Assembly: GCA_017438845.1 (NCBI GenBank)
Contig: JAFRUO010000003.1
Span: 111,781-175,780 of the forward strand
Reading direction: 5' to 3'
Source of the DNA: Clostridia bacterium
Lineage (GTDB): Bacteria > Bacillota > Clostridia > Oscillospirales > Acutalibacteraceae
Length of the DNA stretch: 64,000 nucleotides
The notes below the pieces were generated by a model. That model did not search any database. It was not told the DNA's origin and worked only from the letters and a program-made list of their open reading frames with translations. A program made the translations under genes and the position numbers. Shown here one piece after another: positions 1 to 9,246 of the stretch (position 1 is its first letter; each line of letters opens with the position of its first letter).

Positions 1-1419
1 GCCGTTGATAAGAAAGCTCAGGTACCTGTTCGTCACGGGGTTAAACCTCTGACAAAGGAAGCCCAGCGCGCTTGCAAGTATAAGCTGCGGCATAAGCTTT
101 AAATAAACCTGCTTAAAGAAAGCCGGCATATCGATTTTAAGCACCTTGTAATGCGTTACCGCCATAAGAATATTCCTGATAAAGTACGCTATGCAAATAG
201 AAGCGGAAGCGCCGATTGCGCCGAAATACTTTGAAAGCGGAAGCGAAAAGACAATATTCGCCGCACCGGTTATTATGAAAATAACCGCCTGCCAACGCAC
301 CTTGTTTTCAACTATAAGCGTAGTGTTTGCAATCTGCATCGGGAGGTAGAACATACTCGGAACTATAAGCAGCACCGCGCAAATGTAAGTGTCCGCAAAA
401 TCGGGCTTGTTCCAGATGTCAATAACAAACGTCCTTCCGAAGGTAATAAAGCCGACGGTAATCAGACCCGTGATAATAAGCTGAAGCCTTCCGATTTTAA
501 CCATCAGCGGTAACAGCTCCTCTTCCTTTTTGCCGCTGACAACTATTTTTGAAATTCGCGGCATAAACATACCGTTGATAGCCGTCGCAAAGGTATAGAC
601 ATAACCCTCAATCGTGCTTGCAAGTCCGAAAATCGCGGTTCCCACCGAGCCGGTTGCAGACACAGCGGCGATAATGGTCGGGGTGATGTTGAATATCATC
701 CTCTGCATAAGAGCCGTGACGGTTGTCCAGATTGAAAAGCCGAAAATGTCCTTTAACAGCGATTTGTCAAAGAAACGGAAATTTGCACGCATTGCAGTTC
801 TGCGCCTGATTACAAGCAGCTTTAAAAGTATGGTAAGTATACCCGAAACCGCATTTGCGGTTACGAGGGCTTCAACACCGAAGCCGAGAAGCAAAGCCGC
901 AACCACGCTGAAGATAATGAAAACCTTATGGAAAAGGTCGCAGGCTTTAAGCTGAACGAACTTTTCGTACGCCGTCAGTATTCCGTTAAGGTTCATAAAC
1001 GGGAACTGAACAAGACTGTATATTGCAACAATTATGTAAAGCCCTTTAAGGGTGTGGATTTCATCGGGAGTAAGGTTTTTGTAGATAGTTTCAATCAGGA
1101 AATACGCAACGACGAGAGCCACGAAGATAATTGCGTCAAGCGCCATATAAAGCTTATACACAAGACCCATAAAGTCGTTTGCCTTATTCTGCTCGCCCTT
1201 TGCAACGTAAAGCGACACAAAGCGACCGACTGCGGCTGACATACCGAAGTCCATCACGAAAAGCGTTATCAGCGAGGAGGCAATCGTATAAAGCCCGTAA
1301 TTCCCCTGCCCGATTTTTGTAATCATCCAGGGGGTATAAACGAGGCCCGCTACTATATTGACGACTATGGCAAAATAGCTCATCATCGCGCCGAATTTAA
1401 TCTGTTTAGAGCTGTTCAT
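1..1419 (-). CDS. Polysaccharide flippase (Wzx/PST family), 3' end cut by window
   Basis: Translating the minus strand from the ATG at 1419-1417 gives an open frame of about 473 codons that runs off the left edge without a stop. The protein begins MNSSKQIKFGAMMSYFAIVV and is a series of hydrophobic segments with short charged loops, including TPWMITKIGQGNYGLYT near residue 35, a hallmark of Wzx/PST oligosaccharide flippases of the MOP superfamily. Such proteins move lipid-linked repeat units across the cytoplasmic membrane. It is the last visible gene of the polysaccharide operon and follows the acyltransferase after a 9-base gap, with an AAAGGAG site before the start. Only the extreme C-terminus should be missing, judged by family length. 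The specific sugar unit is unknown. Confidence 0.88.
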   Translation of the reverse strand, partial: MNSSKQIKFGAMMSYFAIVVNIVAGLVYTPWMITKIGQGNYGLYTIASSLITLFVMDFGMSAAVGRFVSLYVAKGEQNKANDFMGLVYKLYMALDAIIFVALVVAYFLIETIYKNLTPDEIHTLKGLYIIVAIYSLVQFPFMNLNGILTAYEKFVQLKACDLFHKVFIIFSVVAALLLGFGVEALVTANAVSGILTILLKLLVIRRRTAMRANFRFFDKSLLKDIFGFSIWTTVTALMQRMIFNITPTIIAAVSATGSVGTAIFGLASTIEGYVYTFATAINGMFMPRISKIVVSGKKEEELLPLMVKIGRLQLIITGLITVGFITFGRTFVIDIWNKPDFADTYICAVLLIVPSMFYLPMQIANTTLIVENKVRWQAVIFIITGAANIVFSLPLSKYFGAIGASASICIAYFIRNILMAVTHYKVLKIDMPAFFKQVYLKLMPQLILASALGFLCQRFNPVTNRYLSFLING

Positions 1420-1428
1420 ATTTCTCCT

Positions 1429-2388
1429 TTATTTTAGCGCAAGAACAAATGCATATTTTTCGAGCTTGAGCTTTTTAAGGACAAGCTGTAACAGAAGGCT
1501 TAAAAGATACAGCACCGCAAGCACCGCAAAGGGTCTTATTATAAACAACGGTACGTTATAGGGCAGTCTTGTATTGATTATGCCGGCAGGCTGCATCTGA
1601 ATAAGGTATATAAAGAAGGATTTCTTTCCTATATCGCAAAGAGGCTTTACCTCGCTTAAAGCGAAGGAGAGGTTGTAAAGCAATACAAAGCCCGATATTT
1701 CGACGGGAATCGAAAAGTAATCAATGTACGCCTTGTCCTGACCGAATTTGACGCTTAAAATAACCGAAGCCGTGAGCACGGCAAGGCTTATTAACAACGG
1801 GAGGACACCCGAAAGCCTGTCGATAAGCGAGTATTTTTTAATAAGACAGCCCAGGGCGAAAAGTCCGACCCAGTTAAGGACGTTAAAGTGCTGGTCAAAA
1901 ATTTCGCCGTATTTAATAACGCCGAAGGCGGAAAGCATAACCGAGGCTACGCTTATAAAAACGCATACGGTAAGGATTGCGCCGTTTTTGTAAATACGTC
2001 CGAAAAGTGCGTAAAGCACAAGCAATACCGGAAGATACCAGTACCAGGTTTTAACGCCGAGCATCCATTTTACAAGCGAAACGGGGAAGCCGCCCAAATC
2101 GCGGCTGAGAAATGCGGAAAAAGCAAAGGTGCCGATCGAAATCAAAAGCCACGGAACAACAATTGTTTTAAGCTTTGAGAGAAAAAAGCTTTTCGAGTCC
2201 CCCTGCTCCCTTTTATAAAAGAAGCCCGAAACAATAAAGAAAACCGCAACGCCGACCTGACCGAGGGCAATTCTTACGCTTTCGGCTGTAGGATGAGCCT
2301 CGCCGAAGGGCATATGTGCAAGAATAACCGACAGTATCGCAAACGCTCTGATGGCATATAAGGCTTTGCTCTGCTTCTCTGTTATCAT
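1429..2388 (-). CDS. Acyltransferase 3 family membrane protein
   Basis: An about 319-residue polytopic membrane protein with the acyltransferase-3 signature near the N-terminus (YAIRAFAILSVILAH, with the conserved Arg and His) followed by around ten hydrophobic segments. Family members O-acylate (usually acetylate) cell-surface sugars. I chose the ATG at 2388 because it overlaps the stop of the upstream glycosyltransferase as ATGA, the usual translational coupling; a longer reading with ten more residues would lie inside the upstream gene. It is one of two AT3 proteins in the operon (the other at 14605-15585), so the polymer may carry two different acyl decorations. Acyl donor and target sugar are not visible from sequence. 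Confidence 0.85.
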   Translation of the reverse strand: MITEKQSKALYAIRAFAILSVILAHMPFGEAHPTAESVRIALGQVGVAVFFIVSGFFYKREQGDSKSFFLSKLKTIVVPWLLISIGTFAFSAFLSRDLGGFPVSLVKWMLGVKTWYWYLPVLLVLYALFGRIYKNGAILTVCVFISVASVMLSAFGVIKYGEIFDQHFNVLNWVGLFALGCLIKKYSLIDRLSGVLPLLISLAVLTASVILSVKFGQDKAYIDYFSIPVEISGFVLLYNLSFALSEVKPLCDIGKKSFFIYLIQMQPAGIINTRLPYNVPLFIIRPFAVLAVLYLLSLLLQLVLKKLKLEKYAFVLALK

Positions 2389-3527
2389 AAATTCAATGAC
2401 CTGAAAATCCTTTCCCACTCGTTTTTAAGCGAAGTCGGGTCAAAAATGTTATACATCGGATAAAAAATTTCGTTTTCGGTTTTGAAGGTGTAATTCTTCA
2501 TCACCTTTTCAAGGGCGGTGTGAAGCTCGGAAAGATCGCTGATTTTAACAACGGGAGCGTTCATTTCGTCAACCTCTATATAGTTAAGCCAGTCGCCCTG
2601 AATCATCAGCGAGCCTGCGGTAACCTGTTCCTTCATGGCGTTGGAAAAGGCGTCGCTTATCCTGAGGTTTAAATAAATATCTGTTGCAAGGCACATTACG
2701 GCGTTTCTTTCAAAGGGTACATACTCCTCAAGCACCTCATAGCTTGTGCCGCACTCTGCCGCCGCCTGCTTTACACGCTCTATGTAATCGTTGTCAAAGC
2801 GGTTGTACTGCACGGGAATAACGACGTGAAGCCTGTCCTTAAGCTCTTCGGGAAGAAGAGAGATTTCGTTTAAGCAGATGTCCTGCCTCTGCGCGGGGTC
2901 GGCGTTGTAGCCGCAGACGAGCAGAAGCTTTCCGTCGGGTACTCCGATTTCCTCACGGCACTGCTGACGTGTTTTCTTTTCGGATATTTCCTTGATTTTC
3001 GGCACTGCGCCACTCGGGAAATGCACAACCTCAAGCTTGTCGTCATAGCCGTGACCGAAGCGCTCACAAAAAACAATTTTTGAATTTTTTACCGTTACGG
3101 TAATTTTGTCGGCATAGGGCAAAATCTGCTTTTGCTTTTGGATTTCCTTCTCCGACGGAATAAGTACATCCGTACCCCAGTAGGTCAGCACAAGCCGCTT
3201 AAAGTTCCTTTTGAACAGCTTGTAGAGAAGTATGCTCTGCATATGAAGGTAGTGAATATGACAGACGTCAACCCTGCCGAGCTTTAAAAGGAAAATACAT
3301 TTTCTGATTAAGCGCTTTGCGGTGGCAAGCCTGTTACTGCTTGCGTCGGGCGTGTCTGCGGTGAAAACGGTGACGTTGTTTTCAGCGTAAAATTTTCGGT
3401 ATTCCTCGGGTATTTCCATAAGAGAGTGGCGCAGAATATAGATTTCGTTACCCTCCCCTGCGAGGAAGAATCTGACGAAATTATACACATGCATTGAAGC
3501 TGCGTCGCTGATAATCAAATACTTCAT
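2385..3527 (-). CDS. Glycosyltransferase, GT-B fold (GT4-like)
   Basis: A 380-residue soluble protein beginning MKYLIISDAASMHVYNFVRFF, typical of the N-terminal Rossmann half of GT-B glycosyltransferases. HIHYLHMQSILLYKLFKRN and VLTYWGTDVLIPS in the first half and SDAFSNAMKEQVTAGSLMI in the second half correspond to the acceptor region and the donor-binding EX7E-like segment of the GT4 clan. It should act on the cytoplasmic face, adding a sugar to the undecaprenyl-linked repeat unit. It is separated from the preceding glycosyltransferase by 12 bases and overlaps the following acyltransferase by four. Donor and linkage cannot be told. Confidence 0.8.
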   Translation of the reverse strand: MKYLIISDAASMHVYNFVRFFLAGEGNEIYILRHSLMEIPEEYRKFYAENNVTVFTADTPDASSNRLATAKRLIRKCIFLLKLGRVDVCHIHYLHMQSILLYKLFKRNFKRLVLTYWGTDVLIPSEKEIQKQKQILPYADKITVTVKNSKIVFCERFGHGYDDKLEVVHFPSGAVPKIKEISEKKTRQQCREEIGVPDGKLLLVCGYNADPAQRQDICLNEISLLPEELKDRLHVVIPVQYNRFDNDYIERVKQAAAECGTSYEVLEEYVPFERNAVMCLATDIYLNLRISDAFSNAMKEQVTAGSLMIQGDWLNYIEVDEMNAPVVKISDLSELHTALEKVMKNYTFKTENEIFYPMYNIFDPTSLKNEWERIFRSLNL

Positions 3528-3539
3528 TTTTCTCTCCGT

Positions 3540-4532
3540 TTACCTTGCGAATTTTTTGAAAATGGAGCCTAATCCCTTGTGTCGGATTCTGAGCATAACG
3601 CTTTCAAGCTTCAGCTTTTTTCCGATAAGCGGATGTCCCTTGCCGGTAATAAGATAAAGTCTTTCCTTGTACTCAACGTTATCAATGACCTGTCGGGGAT
3701 GCTTCAGCGGAAATTCAAGGCTCTCCGCGTCGCCGTAGAAGGAATCTCTTATCCTTTTCGGGATACATTCAAGCTGAGTGTTTGAATGCGTGCTGTCCGC
3801 TCCGAGTCCTATGTTTTTAATAAGATTTTTTGAAGGCGTTATCATTAGCTGGGAATTAAAATACCTGGCATAGGTCTGAACGGTTTCCCAGTGAGGCACG
3901 CCCTCTGCCTTGTGGCCTCTGCAAACCTCTTCATAATGAGGATAAGATTTGTCGCCTTTTCTGTAGTTTCGCATGAGTCTCATGGCGTTTTCATCGTCGA
4001 GGAAGCTGTAGTCCTCATCCCAGGTGTCAGCTACTCTCTTCCACGAAGCCCAGCCCCATACCGAGCCGACGCTCGTAAAGAAATAGCTGTCGGGACACTC
4101 AAAGCCCCTTACCTGATTCATACCGCAGATGCGTGAAATTCTGTTGTCGAATTCGTATCTGTCAAGCATTTCCCTGCAGAAGTTGAAAAAGTCGGGAGTC
4201 GCAACAATATCGTCCTCAAGCACGATTAATTTATCAACAATCGAGAAAGCCCATTTGTGACTGTAAAAGGTTGAAGGATCGCAGCCGTAATTTTTTTCGT
4301 TGTACTTGCGGTAAACCTCGCAGTCCCAGTCAATGTTTTCGGCTATCCGACGGCATTTTTTTATATTTTCAAGGTCGTCGGGACGGTTTTCTCTCGGTCC
4401 GTCCTGCCAAAGCAGAAGCCTTCTCGGTCTGACAGCCCTGACCGCTTCGAAGCATTTTTCAAAGGTATCAGCCCTGCCGAAGAAAATCAAAAGCACGTTT
4501 ACGTCGGTAAGCCAGGGTTTTTTCTCAGACAT
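3540..4532 (-). CDS. Glycosyltransferase, GT-A fold (HlpA-like sugar transferase)
   Basis: A 330-residue protein with a GT-A type donor-binding acidic motif (KLIVLEDDIVATPDFF, around residues 103-118) and the downstream VGSVWGWASWKRVADTWD segment seen in the sugar transferases annotated as hemolytic protein HlpA-like. N-terminal VLLIFFGRADTFEKCFEAV is the first Rossmann strand. It should transfer a sugar from a nucleotide donor during repeat-unit assembly in the cytosol. The start ATG at 4532 overlaps the end of the polymerase gene by eight bases, supporting coupled translation. Family assignment is from motif reading; acceptor and donor are unknown. Confidence 0.75.
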   Translation of the reverse strand: MSEKKPWLTDVNVLLIFFGRADTFEKCFEAVRAVRPRRLLLWQDGPRENRPDDLENIKKCRRIAENIDWDCEVYRKYNEKNYGCDPSTFYSHKWAFSIVDKLIVLEDDIVATPDFFNFCREMLDRYEFDNRISRICGMNQVRGFECPDSYFFTSVGSVWGWASWKRVADTWDEDYSFLDDENAMRLMRNYRKGDKSYPHYEEVCRGHKAEGVPHWETVQTYARYFNSQLMITPSKNLIKNIGLGADSTHSNTQLECIPKRIRDSFYGDAESLEFPLKHPRQVIDNVEYKERLYLITGKGHPLIGKKLKLESVMLRIRHKGLGSIFKKFAR

Positions 4533-5748
4533 ACTCCTCTTCCCCCTCTCCTTTGTTCATCGAATAGAATTCCATAAGAGGAATTAAAAGGAACACAACT
4601 ACGCTGATTTCAAACGAATTGTTGGGGTTAAGAATTCCGAGCACTAAGTACGAGGCAAAAACAATCCATAGGGTTTTGTCCGACCGCAGCTTCGCTATAA
4701 TACTTTTCATAAACATCACGGTTATGCCGATATAAAGCCCCGTACCGATAAGACCGTGACTTGCAAGTAAGGGAATATAGGTGGAATGTCCGTGGTTTAC
4801 AATATATGAGTTATAGCTGTCAAGCATATTTACCCCGAAGAAGGGATGGCTTTTGAAAAGGGAGAAGCACCTTCGCATATAGTACATTCTCGAGGTCGTT
4901 TCCTCGCCCGTGGTGAGTGTGATATACATAAGCTTGAAGTGATAAGCCAGCTCCTGAAGCGGAATATGGTTTCCGAGGAAGCCGATTATCCTTGTAAAGC
5001 TGATAATAATTGTAACGGCAATTGCCGTAAGTATCATTTTCGTTACAAAGCCCTTGCTTTCTTTAATAAACACGATAGTTGAGAAAACAATAGCAAGCAT
5101 TATAAGTGTGGTGTACTGAGTAAGTATGCAGTACACGAAAAGCATAACGAACAACACAATGAAGCCGAATTTGCTTCTGCCCGTGCTTCTCATAATCTTA
5201 ACCGCAACATACGGAATCAATGTGCCTACCGCATATGAAAAGCCAAAGCCTCCGTAGTTTTTGCTTCGAAGCTCGTTAACATATTCGTTTTCATTGGTAC
5301 CCATTGCCATACGCCTTGCTACAAGCGGGTCAACCGAAAACGCAATAAAGGTCCTGACCATAATAAACGCAAACAGAAGTAAAGTCAGTATTATTATCAG
5401 TTTGATCTCAGGCTCGTTCTTCCTGGAAACGGAATAGTCAAACATAAAGTACGGCAAAAAGCAAAGATACGAAACTACGCTGAAGTTAATTGATGAATTA
5501 ACATCAAGCGGCGTATTCATCAAAAAGCCGAACGCAAAGAACAGCACAAGACTGACAAGAAACAGATAAAGCACTGAAAGGTTTTTCCTCTTCTGCATAC
5601 AGTAAAGCGCCATAAACGGCAGGCTCGCCGCAATGATGTAAACATACTTTACGGAGTACTTGAGCACGGGAAGGACAAGCAACGCTATCAAGAACAAAAA
5701 GTAAAGCGCAGTTATTATGTTATTAATCTTCAGTATCTTTTTAAGCAT
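4525..5748 (-). CDS. O-antigen/polysaccharide polymerase, Wzy type
   Basis: A 407-residue polytopic membrane protein (about ten to twelve hydrophobic stretches) with low sequence conservation and a large extracytoplasmic loop between residues roughly 260 and 330 containing HPFFGVNMLDSYNSYIVNHG, a pattern typical of Wzy polymerases and WaaL-like ligases (PF04932 type loop with HNxYL-like residues). It would polymerise flipped repeat units on the outer membrane face. Position between the glycosyltransferases, with a flippase in the same operon, favours Wzy over a ligase. It overlaps both neighbours by eight bases. No chain-length regulator or tyrosine kinase pair is visible in this part of the locus. 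Confidence 0.8.
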   Translation of the reverse strand: MLKKILKINNIITALYFLFLIALLVLPVLKYSVKYVYIIAASLPFMALYCMQKRKNLSVLYLFLVSLVLFFAFGFLMNTPLDVNSSINFSVVSYLCFLPYFMFDYSVSRKNEPEIKLIIILTLLLFAFIMVRTFIAFSVDPLVARRMAMGTNENEYVNELRSKNYGGFGFSYAVGTLIPYVAVKIMRSTGRSKFGFIVLFVMLFVYCILTQYTTLIMLAIVFSTIVFIKESKGFVTKMILTAIAVTIIISFTRIIGFLGNHIPLQELAYHFKLMYITLTTGEETTSRMYYMRRCFSLFKSHPFFGVNMLDSYNSYIVNHGHSTYIPLLASHGLIGTGLYIGITVMFMKSIIAKLRSDKTLWIVFASYLVLGILNPNNSFEISVVVFLLIPLMEFYSMNKGEGEEEYV

Positions 5749-7024
5749 TACCTTCTCCCCCTCCCTGTATTACCGAATTAAGCTCGCTGTAAAGCTTCTT
5801 TGTAAGCAGCTCTCTTGAAAACTGCTTTTTGCCGTATTCGTACGCCCTGTCGGCATATTCCTTTCTCAACTCTTTGTCGGAGATAAGCTTCTCAAGGCAG
5901 GTTAGGATTTCCTCGGGTGACGTTGCTACGGCGGCGCAGTCGGTCTTCAGGAAGAAATCAACCGAGGCGATGTCAGCGGGTCCTGCGGCAAAAATCGGAC
6001 GTGCAGACGAAAGATAATCCGCTATTTTTGTGGAGAATGAATATTTGACCGCAAAACGGCTTTTGTCGTCAAACGCCTCCGCGTGCACGAGGATGTCGGC
6101 GTTTTTCTGAATGTCGGGGATTCTGTCCGCACTGACGCTTCCGCAAAGGAAGCTGCTTTCGCCGTCGTCAAGCTTCGCTTTAATTTTAGCGTCAACGGGC
6201 GTTGAGCTGTATACCAGAAGCTTTGCCTTTACGCCGTCGGAATTAATACTGCGAAGTGCGTCGGCAATCAGCGACAGCGTTTTCCAGCGGTTTACGCCGA
6301 GCCCGCCCGTATAGACAATTTCAAGCGGCCCGTCGGTTTTTTTAGGAGCAGGTCTTTCACCGACAACGCTTACGTTTTTCGTAAGCACGGTACATTCTCT
6401 GCCGAACTCCCTTTCGTAATCCTGCTTCTGAAGGGAAGAGATTACATAGAGCTTATCAGCCGAGGAAACGATTTTTTGCATATATTTCTTTTCCCTTTTG
6501 TGAAGGTGCCTGCGGATAAACGACTCCTCATACGGGTTGTCATAATAATTGTTATCCCAGGCGTAAATCACAAGCGGAAGTCCGGTTTTCTTTTTAACGT
6601 AAAGAAGAAGTCTGTTTAAGAAAATATTGTTTGCAAGCAGCGAGAAAATAACGTCACTGTCACAGTCGTTTAAGAAGCTGTCAAGCTTTTTCGATTTCCA
6701 TACGGGACTTCTCCAGATAAGATTTTGTAACATATAAAGTAACGGGCTGCGGTTACGGCGGGCAAAATCCATAAAGCCCCCATGGCGCTTCTTACTTTTG
6801 TAAGAACACTCCGGAGAATAACGTCCGTATATATCGGCGCCCCCTTTACATTTCAGGAGCATACCTTCGTTAACGCAAAACGCTTTGCTCACCCTTTCGT
6901 CAGGCAGGCCAACCTTTGTGTAAAGGCTTGCCGCTTCGACGCCGTCGGGCAAAATGTTTAAGAAGGTATTTCCGACGCTTGTTTCCATATTAACGGGCGA
7001 AGCCGTAACAAACAGAACCTTCAA
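5741..7024 (-). CDS. Glycosyltransferase, GT4-like, paralogue A
   Basis: A 427-residue GT-B protein starting at a TTG (codon 7024-7022) preceded by GAGG. The N-terminus KVLFVTASPVNMETSVGNTF and the donor half RWKTLSLIADALRSIN, ADILVHAEAFDDKSRFAVKYSFSTK (split here to short motifs: ADILVHAE and YSFSTKIADYL) mark a group-1 glycosyltransferase. It is clearly paralogous to the protein at 7968-9242: shared N-terminal motif (S.GN.F.NI), shared RWK..S.I.DAL.SIN, ADILVHAE and SFSTKI.DYL blocks. The two copies flank a TupA-like ATP-grasp gene, so an ancestral gene duplication within the operon is likely. Predicted role is adding a sugar to the repeat unit; specificity unknown. Confidence 0.82.
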   Translation of the reverse strand: MKVLFVTASPVNMETSVGNTFLNILPDGVEAASLYTKVGLPDERVSKAFCVNEGMLLKCKGGADIYGRYSPECSYKSKKRHGGFMDFARRNRSPLLYMLQNLIWRSPVWKSKKLDSFLNDCDSDVIFSLLANNIFLNRLLLYVKKKTGLPLVIYAWDNNYYDNPYEESFIRRHLHKREKKYMQKIVSSADKLYVISSLQKQDYEREFGRECTVLTKNVSVVGERPAPKKTDGPLEIVYTGGLGVNRWKTLSLIADALRSINSDGVKAKLLVYSSTPVDAKIKAKLDDGESSFLCGSVSADRIPDIQKNADILVHAEAFDDKSRFAVKYSFSTKIADYLSSARPIFAAGPADIASVDFFLKTDCAAVATSPEEILTCLEKLISDKELRKEYADRAYEYGKKQFSRELLTKKLYSELNSVIQGGGEGNA

Positions 7025-7055
7025 ATGCCGAACCTCGTTTATAAATTAAATAAAA

Positions 7056-7949
7056 TCAAGTAAGATCAATCCAGTCGCCGAGCTTTCTTTCCCACTCCTC
7101 CGGCTGACAGCGACGGAATCCGCCGCCGTGGAAGAAGGTGTACTCGCCGAAATATATTTTTCCGTTAAGCTCGTACAGGTCGATACGCACAAAGCGTATG
7201 CCCTTTGAAAGCTTAGCCGCAATTTCCTTCATCTGCTCAAACATCTCGGGCTTCGGAATAGGCTTGTCCGCCTGAGGATGAATGTTTACTATGTCAAGGT
7301 GATTAAAGTCCATATCGAAGAAATCAAAACGGCAGTCGGTGCTTCGGTCGGTGGCAACGAACATAACCTTGGGCTCTCCGCCGAAGCAGAAGAATTTGTA
7401 GTCCTCGATGCTTTTTTCGGGAGCCGTTTCGTCCTTCATAAGCTGTTCCGCAATAATGTAGGGCTTAACTCCGTTATAGGGGTATTCCCTGCCTGCGTAG
7501 AAGTAGTTTCTCGAAAGCCTGCGTGTGTAAAACTCACGCATTTCGCTGAGCTTTTCGGGAGTAAGCTCCGCCTTGCTTTTAATAATATTCGTACTGCCCG
7601 AATCGTGATTGCACTTAATAACAAACTGCTCGGGAAGAGTATCAAAGTCAATGTCGTCGAAGCTTTCCCATTTACCGAGCAACGGGAAAAGATGACCCTC
7701 GCCGAGCACCTCGTTAATGTGGTCCCTGACGGCAAGCTTGTCGACAAGCTTACTGTATTCCGGATGCCTGTCGTTTACCTTAAGCCACTGCTGTTTTTCG
7801 GTAAAGGACACGGGATGCTTAAAGTTTAAAAGCTTCCCCGTAGTTACAAAGTAAAAGATTTTTAAATAAAGCTTATCGGGGAGAAAGGACAGTGAAAACA
7901 TAATATCCCCTCTCGCCTTCCTTGAAAAAATCTTACGAAAGTCAATCAT
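7056..7949 (-). CDS. TupA-like ATP-grasp polysaccharide biosynthesis protein
   Basis: A 297-residue protein matching the TupA-like ATP-grasp pattern: HPVSFTEKQQWLKVND at the N-terminus, VIKCNHDSGSTNII (nucleotide-contact strand with K and N) around residues 110-123, IEDYKFFCFGGEP near 180 and VRIDLYELNGKIYFGEYTF near 255, with the Asp/Glu pairs expected for Mg-ATP binding. TupA was named for teichuronopeptide synthesis and the family is common in capsule loci, where ATP-grasp chemistry would ligate an amino acid or other carboxylate/amine, for example to a uronic acid. Here it fits with the UDP-aminouronic acid genes upstream (10268-12570). The substrate is an inference; the fold call is firm. 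Confidence 0.85.
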   Translation of the reverse strand: MIDFRKIFSRKARGDIMFSLSFLPDKLYLKIFYFVTTGKLLNFKHPVSFTEKQQWLKVNDRHPEYSKLVDKLAVRDHINEVLGEGHLFPLLGKWESFDDIDFDTLPEQFVIKCNHDSGSTNIIKSKAELTPEKLSEMREFYTRRLSRNYFYAGREYPYNGVKPYIIAEQLMKDETAPEKSIEDYKFFCFGGEPKVMFVATDRSTDCRFDFFDMDFNHLDIVNIHPQADKPIPKPEMFEQMKEIAAKLSKGIRFVRIDLYELNGKIYFGEYTFFHGGGFRRCQPEEWERKLGDWIDLT

Positions 7950-7967
7950 CTTTTATTCTCCTGCTGA

Positions 7968-9242
7968 TTAAATATTTGCAGACATATCGTCATAAACCAT
8001 CTTTTTTATTATATCGGCAGAGTGGTTTTTTCTGCCGCAGTAATAAGCCTTTTCGGCGTATTTTTTTATTTCTCCGGGCTCGTTTATGAGCTTGGTGAGA
8101 GCCGCTTCGACCTCTGTGCGGTCGGTTGCGACTGCTGCGGAGCCGTTTTTAATAAAGTAGTCAATTGACGCGGCGTCCTTCGGTCCTACCGCCAAAACCG
8201 CCCTTGCATTTTTCAGGTAATCAACTATCTTCGTCGAGAAGGACTGATGCACCTGAAGCCTTGATTTAAGTCCGGTTCCCTCTGCGTGAACAAGTATGTC
8301 GGCGTCCTTCTGTATGCCTTGGATTTCGTCTGACGGCACCGCACCCATAAACAGAGCGTTTTTGCCGTCGGCAATACTTGAACGCTGTTTTTCGGTAAGC
8401 GGCGTTGCCGAGTATATATAAAGCTGAGCCTTTATACCGTCGGTATTGATGCTTTTGAGTGCGTCAGTGATATAGGAAACGGATTTCCATCTGCCTGCCC
8501 CGAGGTTTCCGGTAAAGGCTAATTTAACGGAGCTTGAAGGCTCTCGCTTTAATTCGGGTGGCGGCGTAAAGTCCGCGCATTTTGTAAGCACCTTACACGG
8601 AACGGAAAATATTTTTTCGTATTCCGCTTTCTGTATTTCCGAAATACAGTAAAGGATTTCACAGCTTTTAACCGTCCTTTTTACATATCTTCTTTTTATA
8701 AGTCTGTCAATCCAGTAAAGCGGCGAAAGGCTGAACTGACGTAAAGTGTAGTTGTCGTCGGAAATATAGCCGAGCATTTTTTTGCCCGTCCTCTTTTTGG
8801 CGTAGAGAGCAATTTCGTTTAAGTAGGTCGAAAAATACACGGGCTGAAAAATAATATCGGGATTAAAGCTGTCGATAAACTCTTCGAGCTCCTTCGTTTT
8901 CCATTTTCCTGCCTTCCAGATTAAGTCCCTTACCCAGAGCATCCAGGTAAAGCGAAGCTTCCTCGCCGCTTCCCTGCCGGTAACGGACTGTGTTTCGGCA
9001 CTCCCGTTCGAGTCGGGAACAACGACCCTGCCCGTGGAAACGCCTCTTTTAAAGACGCTTTTTAAAAGCTTCTTTTCGGAAAGCTGATAATATACCATAT
9101 TGAGGCTGTTGTCGGGTATGCCCGCCTTACAGTAAATGTTGGCAAACTCAAGTCCCTCAATGCCGTCAAAAATATTTGAAAAGCTGTTGCCGAAGCTGTT
9201 GTCGGACGACCAGGGCGTCGATGAAATAACGAGAACTTTCAT
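7968..9242 (-). CDS. Glycosyltransferase, GT4-like, paralogue B
   Basis: A 424-residue GT-B glycosyltransferase starting MKVLVISSTPWSSDNSFGNS, with LAFTGNLGAGRWKSVSYI opening the donor domain and YSATPLTEKQ, ADILVHAEG and SFSTKIVDYL later. It aligns over its whole length with the protein at 5741-7024, including the NS.GN.F N-terminus, so the two are products of a duplication. A predicted basic tract IDRLIKRRYVKRTVKSCE may sit against the membrane, as in many repeat-unit glycosyltransferases. Cytosolic, acting on the lipid-linked oligosaccharide. Follows the GT2 gene after a 4-base gap. Confidence 0.82.
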   Translation of the reverse strand: MKVLVISSTPWSSDNSFGNSFSNIFDGIEGLEFANIYCKAGIPDNSLNMVYYQLSEKKLLKSVFKRGVSTGRVVVPDSNGSAETQSVTGREAARKLRFTWMLWVRDLIWKAGKWKTKELEEFIDSFNPDIIFQPVYFSTYLNEIALYAKKRTGKKMLGYISDDNYTLRQFSLSPLYWIDRLIKRRYVKRTVKSCEILYCISEIQKAEYEKIFSVPCKVLTKCADFTPPPELKREPSSSVKLAFTGNLGAGRWKSVSYITDALKSINTDGIKAQLYIYSATPLTEKQRSSIADGKNALFMGAVPSDEIQGIQKDADILVHAEGTGLKSRLQVHQSFSTKIVDYLKNARAVLAVGPKDAASIDYFIKNGSAAVATDRTEVEAALTKLINEPGEIKKYAEKAYYCGRKNHSADIIKKMVYDDMSANI

Positions 9243-9246
9243 TTGT

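Noticed and set aside
7278..7829. 183-codon plus-strand frame opposite the TupA-like gene
   Set aside because: Shadow of the coding strand, no ribosome site, no recognisable fold.
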